Of a stretch of DNA of 10,217 nt, positions 6,819-10,217 are shown piece after piece. The notes under the pieces are model-generated. The model saw only the letters and a program-made list of their open reading frames with translations. It had not been told where the DNA came from and searched no databases. Each line of letters opens with the position of its first letter. Position 1 is the stretch's first letter. A program made the position numbers and the translations under genes. The stretch comes from Candidatus Roizmanbacteria bacterium CG_4_10_14_0_2_um_filter_36_35. Its GTDB lineage: Bacteria; Patescibacteriota; Microgenomatia; UBA1406; GWC2-37-13. The stretch is from positions 1 through 10,217 of the forward strand of contig PFOE01000090.1 in the NCBI GenBank assembly GCA_002792355.1, in the 5' to 3' direction.

Positions 6819-8525
6819 TTATGTTTCGGCAACTCTCAACACTTCCTCAATCGTCGTCATTCCTTCCAATGCTTTCAAATATCCATCTGACTTCATCATA
6901 ATTAAACCCTCTTTTTTGGCTATTTCTTCAATTGCTTTAGCTGATTCCTGTTGTAAAATCATTCTATTGACAGCTGGAGAAATCTTCAAGACCTCAAAAA
7001 TAGCAATTCTTCCTAGATAACCGGTCTGATTACATTCTTGACAGCCTTTACCTTTACTGAGCTTAACCGGTTGAGTTTCATATGTTTTTGGGTATAGTGA
7101 TCCTAGGACCGATTTAATATCTTCTTTGATCTGGGGAATCGGTTCATAATAAGTCTTACAACTTGGACAAATCCGGCGGCAGATACGTTGAGCAACAACG
7201 CTAGTTAAAACTGACGCGATTAAAAAGGGCTCAGCTCCTAAGTCAATCAACCGAGGGATCGCTGTTGAAGAATCATTGGTGTGGAGAGTAGAAAAAACTA
7301 AGTGACCTGTCAGAGCGGCCTGAATAGCCAGTTGGGTGGTTTCCTTATCGCGGATCTCTCCAACAAGAATGATATTTGGATCTTGACGTAAAAAAGAGCG
7401 AAGACCGGTGGCAAAAGTTAAACCTGCCTGCTGATTTATCTGGACCTGATTGATTCCTGGTATTTGATACTCGACCGGGTCCTCAAGAGTCATAATATTG
7501 ACGCTTTGTTTATTGAGGCGGGAAAGGATAGAGTAGAGAGTAGTCGTCTTACCGCTTCCTGTTGGACCGGTAATCAGAATAATTCCGTAGGGTTTGGTAA
7601 TCGCTTCTTCAATCTCTTTAAGTTGGGGACCACGCATCCCTAATTCAAGGAGACTGGGAATACCACCAGTTTTTTTAAGCAACCTCATCACTACTTTTTC
7701 TCCGTTGACAGTAGGTAGCGTCGAAACACGAAGATCCACCTCTTCGTCTCCGATTTTAAAAGTAAAACGACCGTCTTGAGGAATCCTTTTTTCATCAATC
7801 TTCATTTCCGAAAGGATTTTTATCCTCGATATTAAAGCATCATGAATCGTTTTTGGCAAAGACAATTTTTCTTGCAAGATTCCGTCTACTCTATACCTGA
7901 CTTTCGTGCGAGTCTCTTCTGGTTCGATGTGAATATCAGAGGCACGGCTTTTTATAGAAAACTCTAAGATAGTCGAAACAATTTTAGCAATTGGCGCTTC
8001 GTTTATCGCCGTGCCAAGATCAATTTTTTTTCCTCCCGAATCTGGTATATATTCCTTTAATGCTTCTCTTACCTCAGGCGATAATCCCTGACTATAGGCT
8101 AAATTAATCATTTTTTCAACTTGATCTTGATTAGCTAAAGCCAAAACTATTTTTTTGCCTGTTTTTTTCTCTAAAAAGTCAATAATTGAAATGTTATAAG
8201 GATCAGCCGTTCCTAAATATACTATTCCCTCTGCCGCGTCAAAATGATAGGGAATAAGATGATACTTTCTGGCAATCGTTTCTGGAATAAAACCAACTGC
8301 CTCAGAATCAATGGGCGAAGAACTCAAATCAGCGTAAGGAATATTTTGGATATCAGCGACGGCTTTGATTATTTCTGTTTTGTCGATATTGGATTTTTCA
8401 AATAAATACTGATCGATAGAAATACTTTTTTGCAGACTGGCGACTTCATAATGATCAGCTTCTTCCTGGGTCAATTTTCCCTTTTCTACTAATTTACTCA
8501 GTAATAATTTCGGTGAAATATCCAT
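6819..8525 (-). CDS. pilB: Type IV pilus assembly (extension) ATPase PilB
   Basis: Cytoplasmic hexameric ATPase of the GspE/PilB family that drives pilin polymerisation. At 568 residues it is of normal length. The N-terminal MshEN/T2SSE_N-like region spans about 1-150. The motor domain has ASDIHIEP (195-202), Walker A GPTGSGKT (320-327, Lys326), the Asp box LEDPVEY (347-353), Walker B IILVGE (385-390), and the His box TGHLVFSTLHTN (406-417). A four-cysteine zinc site, C453-P-S-C456 and C495-Q-E-C498, is present as in PilB/GspE and absent from PilT. The ATG at 8525 has no Shine-Dalgarno site but has a TATAGT box 6 nt upstream, suggesting a leaderless mRNA. It is first in the pilB-pilT-pilC block and divergent from the holB-pilin block. 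Confidence 0.97.
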   Translation of the reverse strand: MDISPKLLLSKLVEKGKLTQEEADHYEVASLQKSISIDQYLFEKSNIDKTEIIKAVADIQNIPYADLSSSPIDSEAVGFIPETIARKYHLIPYHFDAAEGIVYLGTADPYNISIIDFLEKKTGKKIVLALANQDQVEKMINLAYSQGLSPEVREALKEYIPDSGGKKIDLGTAINEAPIAKIVSTILEFSIKSRASDIHIEPEETRTKVRYRVDGILQEKLSLPKTIHDALISRIKILSEMKIDEKRIPQDGRFTFKIGDEEVDLRVSTLPTVNGEKVVMRLLKKTGGIPSLLELGMRGPQLKEIEEAITKPYGIILITGPTGSGKTTTLYSILSRLNKQSVNIMTLEDPVEYQIPGINQVQINQQAGLTFATGLRSFLRQDPNIILVGEIRDKETTQLAIQAALTGHLVFSTLHTNDSSTAIPRLIDLGAEPFLIASVLTSVVAQRICRRICPSCKTYYEPIPQIKEDIKSVLGSLYPKTYETQPVKLSKGKGCQECNQTGYLGRIAIFEVLKISPAVNRMILQQESAKAIEEIAKKEGLIMMKSDGYLKALEGMTTIEEVLRVAET

Positions 8526-8528
8526 AAA

Positions 8529-8557
8529 TTAACTATACCTAAAAATTATGCTAAAAT
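8529..8557 (+). promoter_or_regulatory. Promoter of the holB-pilin block
   Basis: TTAACT (8529-8534, four of six -35 bases) is separated by 17 bp from TAAAAT (8552-8557, five of six), which carries the extended element TG-C at 8549-8551. The -10 ends 5 nt before the ATG at 8563. It overlaps the pilB -10 on the other strand. The ATG at 8548 lies inside this promoter, which argues against using it as the start. Confidence 0.6.
8532..8537 (-). promoter_or_regulatory. -10 box of the pilB-pilT-pilC block
   Basis: On the minus strand this reads TATAGT (five of six consensus bases) and ends 6 nt before the pilB ATG at 8525. A weak -35 candidate TTGCAT lies 18 bp upstream. No Shine-Dalgarno site fits between box and start, so the mRNA is probably leaderless. 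The box overlaps the spacer used by the divergent holB promoter, so the two probably compete or are co-controlled. Confidence 0.55.
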
Positions 8558-8562
8558 GCAAT

Positions 8563-9174
8563 ATGATTCCGTTACTTATAATCTCCAATAATTCAAGAGA
8601 AATTAAAAAGTATTTAAAAAAGTTTATCAATAAAAATACGCTTTTTTTTGAAATTAAAAGTGAAGGCAAAGAATACTCAATCAAAGAAATTAAAGAGTTA
8701 ATCAGAGAAACTAAGATATTTCATAAAGAAACCAGAATTTACTTTCTGGAAAACTTTCAGCTTTCTTCTCTTGAGGCGCAAAACGCCTTTCTTAAGCTTT
8801 TAGAAGAACCGCCGGCTAACACTTTGTTCGTCTTATCGGTTGACAACGAAAATAAATTGATTCCTACAATAAGATCGCGGACGCGAGTCGTCCGTCTTAA
8901 TAAAAAAAAACTGGTAGATCTAACTCCTCAAGTAAAAGCGGTTTTGAATAAATTAATTTCTGACTCAAATTTCAATCTTTTATCGACAACACCGTTTACT
9001 CTTGAGGAAATAATTATTTTTTTTAGAGAAAGATTGATTTTTGACAAAAAAGCTCCTCCGATTATCAAGGAAACTCTTAAATTAAAAAGTCTTTTGGAGA
9101 ATAACAATCTTAATTTACAGTTAACTCTCGACCACATGTTGATTTTTATTTGGAAAACGTATAGGATGAAATAA
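8563..9174 (+). CDS. holB: DNA polymerase III delta-prime-like clamp-loader subunit, short form without P-loop
   Basis: The 203-residue protein has the core signature of HolB-type AAA+ clamp-loader subunits: LEAQNAFLKLLEEPPANTLF (70-89), sensor-1-like NTLFVLSVDN (86-95), and IRSRTRVVRL (103-112), matching the TIRSRC region of the family with Thr for Cys. The Walker B position reads RIYFLENF where ATPase subunits have a DEAD-type sequence. No Walker A motif exists, and the protein begins where the P-loop strand would be. It is well below the usual 300-plus residues. Delta-prime subunits are normally non-ATPase structural members of the loader, so this is probably a minimal version. The start at 8563 is chosen because it lies 5 nt after an extended -10; the in-frame ATG at 8548 lies inside that promoter. 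It is followed 3 nt later by a prepilin gene, so the two are cotranscribed. Confidence 0.8.
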   Translation: MIPLLIISNNSREIKKYLKKFINKNTLFFEIKSEGKEYSIKEIKELIRETKIFHKETRIYFLENFQLSSLEAQNAFLKLLEEPPANTLFVLSVDNENKLIPTIRSRTRVVRLNKKKLVDLTPQVKAVLNKLISDSNFNLLSTTPFTLEEIIIFFRERLIFDKKAPPIIKETLKLKSLLENNNLNLQLTLDHMLIFIWKTYRMK

Positions 9175-9177
9175 GCA

Positions 9178-9624
9178 ATGAAAAAAGGTTTTACTCTTAT
9201 TGAACTTCTCGTCGTTATCGCCATTATTGGTATGCTTTCGGCGCTATTGCTGCCAAACTTTATGGGAGCAAGAGAACGGGCCCGCGATTCGCAAAGAAAA
9301 TCTGATTTGAGACAGATTCAGAAAGCAATAGAGTTATATAAACAAGATAAGGATCCTACAGAGATACCATCGAGTTTGCCTACCGCAACGTATTGTTGGA
9401 GTAGTGGAGGTTCGGGTGTAAGTTGTCCCGCGGGTAATGTCTATATGAATAAAGTTCCAGGAGATCCTGTCACAGGTGTGAAATATGATTATAGTGACGA
9501 TTCAAATTTAAATTATACCTTATGTGCTTGTTTGGAAAACAAAGCTGATCCGGATGCAACATCAGCAAGTTGTTCTGTCACAGTTTGTTCAACCGGGAAA
9601 AGTTATGTCGTAAATCAACCGTGA
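9178..9624 (+). CDS. Type IV prepilin / pseudopilin with six cysteines
   Basis: Class III signal peptide MKKG followed by FTLIELLVVIAIIGMLSALL: prepilin peptidase would cut after Gly4, leaving N-terminal Phe and the conserved Glu5 of the mature protein. The hydrophobic helix (5-25) anchors the subunit in the membrane and packs the fibre core. The basic stretch RERARDSQRKSDLRQIQKAIE (32-52) continues the helix, and PGDPVTGVKYDY (94-105) resembles the GspG-type segment. Cys73, 83, 116, 118, 132 and 137 could form three disulfides. It could be a major or minor pilin; the sequence does not decide. The stop is TGA. The gene starts 3 nt after the holB stop; an AGGA (9163-9166) lies 11 nt upstream, rather far for a Shine-Dalgarno site. 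Confidence 0.92.
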   Translation: MKKGFTLIELLVVIAIIGMLSALLLPNFMGARERARDSQRKSDLRQIQKAIELYKQDKDPTEIPSSLPTATYCWSSGGSGVSCPAGNVYMNKVPGDPVTGVKYDYSDDSNLNYTLCACLENKADPDATSASCSVTVCSTGKSYVVNQP

Positions 9625-9642
9625 GATTGGAAAATAGTTGAT

Positions 9643-9736
9643 AGAAAATAGAAGGTAGTTATGGAAAATAGAAAATAGAAGTTAGATATCAAAATTACTA
9701 ATTTCTAGTTTCATTTTTCAATTACTAATTTCTAGT
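9643..9736. repeat. 27-bp-period repeats arranged as an imperfect palindrome between two pilin genes
   Basis: The 140-bp gap (9625-9764) has a purine-rich left half and a pyrimidine-rich right half. On the left, a 16-mer AGAAAATAGAAGGTAG at 9643-9658 recurs at 9670-9685 with one change, a period of 27. On the right, the 17-mer AATTACTAATTTCTAGT occurs exactly at 9693-9709 and 9720-9736, again a period of 27. The halves are imperfect reverse complements of each other (for example GAAAATAGAAGTTAG against CTAATTTCTAGTTTC, 13 of 15) around the central palindrome GATATC (9685-9690). Nothing coding is visible. It could form a long hairpin or be a repeat family; it is not a standard terminator. Confidence 0.7.
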
Positions 9737-9751
9737 CACAAATAACTAGTT

Positions 9752-9757
9752 TCTAAT
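9752..9757 (+). promoter_or_regulatory. Possible -10 box for the second pilin
   Basis: TCTAAT matches five of six -10 bases and ends 7 nt before the ATG at 9765, the same geometry as the other promoters here. It lies in the repeat-rich spacer, whose TTTCTAATTT-like units recur, so a chance match is quite possible. No Shine-Dalgarno site precedes the ATG. Confidence 0.3.
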
Positions 9758-9764
9758 TTCAACT

Positions 9765-10148
9765 ATGAGAAAAGCTTTTACTCTCTTAGAGATGCTCGTT
9801 GTCATTGGTATTATTTCCGTTTTAGTATCTATGGGATTTGCTTCGTATTCAACTGCTCAAAAAAAAGCCCGCGATGCCAAAAGACAAGGAGATTTGAAAG
9901 CCGCTCAGCAAATTATGGAACAGTGTTATTCTGTTAATGACTTCAAGTATCCGACCATTTCCGGCACTGATACAATTACAGCTACTTGTCCTGCTGGGAG
10001 CGGTCTTACTTTCACCATAACCGATCCTTTAAACACTGGCACACACAAATATACTTATACAACAGATGCGGTAGATGGCCTTACCTATTCAATCACTGCC
10101 ACTTTGGAGGCCAATTTAACACCGTTTCCTGTGAGCAATCAACAATAA
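9765..10148 (+). CDS. Second type IV prepilin / pseudopilin
   Basis: Class III signal peptide MRKA followed by FTLLEMLVVIGIISVLVS; cleavage would fall after Ala4 rather than the commoner Gly, and Glu5 of the mature protein is present. The hydrophobic helix spans about 5-25 and is followed by the basic helix AQKKARDAKRQGDLKAAQQI (31-50), clearly related to the same part of the pilin at 9178-9624. The C-terminal domain (55-127) is Thr-rich and beta-like, with only two cysteines (54 and 75) and a short DPLNTGTHKYTY segment. At 127 residues it is shorter than its neighbour and may be a minor pilin or another fibre subunit. No Shine-Dalgarno site is seen; a TCTAAT box lies 7 nt upstream. Confidence 0.9.
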   Translation: MRKAFTLLEMLVVIGIISVLVSMGFASYSTAQKKARDAKRQGDLKAAQQIMEQCYSVNDFKYPTISGTDTITATCPAGSGLTFTITDPLNTGTHKYTYTTDAVDGLTYSITATLEANLTPFPVSNQQ

Positions 10149-10153
10149 TATGA

Positions 10154-10162
10154 TGCTATGAT
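10154..10162 (+). promoter_or_regulatory. Possible extended -10 after the second pilin
   Basis: TGC-TATGAT has the extended TGn element and five of six -10 bases, 6 nt after the second pilin stop. No start codon follows within the window, so a gene served by it would lie beyond the right edge. A chance match in AT-rich sequence cannot be excluded. Confidence 0.25.
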
Positions 10163-10186
10163 AAATCAGTTGTCCCGTAAAGTGGG

Positions 10187-10217
10187 ATAATAAAGGGTAA
10201 TTATTACCAGTTATTAT
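10187..10217. repeat. 31-bp interrupted palindrome at the right edge
   Basis: The arms are ATAATAA (10187-10193) and TTATTAT (10211-10217), then matched AG/AG interruptions, then GGTAAT (10196-10201) and ATTACC (10203-10208) around a single central T. Thirteen base pairs are perfect on each side apart from the two AG positions. As RNA it could form a hairpin with a 5-nt loop and tandem A-G mismatches; as DNA it has operator-like symmetry. A weak TCCC/GGGA hairpin (10173-10187) touches its left end. The palindrome reaches the last base, so it may extend further. Confidence 0.6.

Noticed and set aside
6818..6832. TTG start for pilT inside the end of pilB
   Set aside because: The ATG at 6817 gives the canonical PilT start and lies one base after the pilB stop; the five extra residues have no family support.
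7594..7779. 61-codon plus-strand frame in pilB
   Set aside because: It is antisense to the conserved PilB motor domain.
8548..8562. Upstream ATG for the holB-like gene
   Set aside because: It lies inside the extended -10 (TG-C-TAAAAT), so it would sit upstream of the expected transcription start.
8928..9224. 98-codon minus-strand frame across the holB/pilin junction
   Set aside because: It is antisense to holB and to the conserved pilin signal peptide, and the translation shows no family features.
10173..10187. TCCC/GGGA hairpin as a terminator of the pilin block
   Set aside because: The stem is only 4 bp and is followed by an A-rich rather than a T-rich run, so it does not meet the form of an intrinsic terminator.
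1..10217. CRISPR array, tRNA or rRNA gene, or transposase gene
   Set aside because: No evenly spaced repeat-spacer pattern, no cloverleaf with a T-loop consensus and no transposase motif was seen on either strand by eye.

Overview
The window is AT-rich and gene-dense. It looks like a piece of a streamlined bacterial chromosome, most likely from the Candidate Phyla Radiation (Patescibacteria, perhaps Microgenomates). That placement is an inference. It rests on very short spacers, the lack of Shine-Dalgarno sites at most starts, -10 boxes sitting 5-7 nt from start codons, a delta-prime clamp-loader subunit without a P-loop, and type IV pilus genes of the kind common in that group. TGA serves as a stop (small membrane ORF, first pilin) and no gene contains an in-frame TGA, so the code is the standard bacterial one, not the TGA=Gly code of Gracilibacteria/Absconditabacteria.

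Layout. Bases 1-2085 (minus) encode a class A penicillin-binding protein whose C-terminus runs off the left edge. A 46-bp divergent spacer separates it from a plus-strand pair: a 36-residue single-span membrane micro-protein (2132-2242) whose stop overlaps the start of recG (2239-4413) as ATGA. recG carries two in-frame palindromic insertions, and removing them restores an ordinary-sized RecG. recG meets pilC (4414-5616, minus) tail to tail with no bases between the two stop codons. pilC, pilT and pilB form a minus-strand block transcribed pilB-pilT-pilC, with an AT-rich inverted-repeat spacer between pilT and pilC. A 37-bp divergent spacer then leads into a plus-strand block: a holB-like gene, a prepilin with six cysteines, a repeat-filled spacer of 140 bp, a second prepilin, and a tail ending in a 31-bp interrupted palindrome.

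How the genes fit together. PilB (extension ATPase), PilT (retraction ATPase), PilC (inner-membrane platform) and two prepilins form the core of a type IV pilus machine. Prepilin peptidase and the PilM/N/O alignment proteins are not in the window. The PBP builds peptidoglycan. RecG remodels stalled forks and recombination intermediates. The HolB-like protein belongs to the replicase clamp loader. No complete unknown multi-gene system is visible. The most unusual signals are the paired-hairpin element inside recG, the translationally coupled micro-protein, the consistent leaderless promoter geometry, and the repeat-built spacers of the pilus region.
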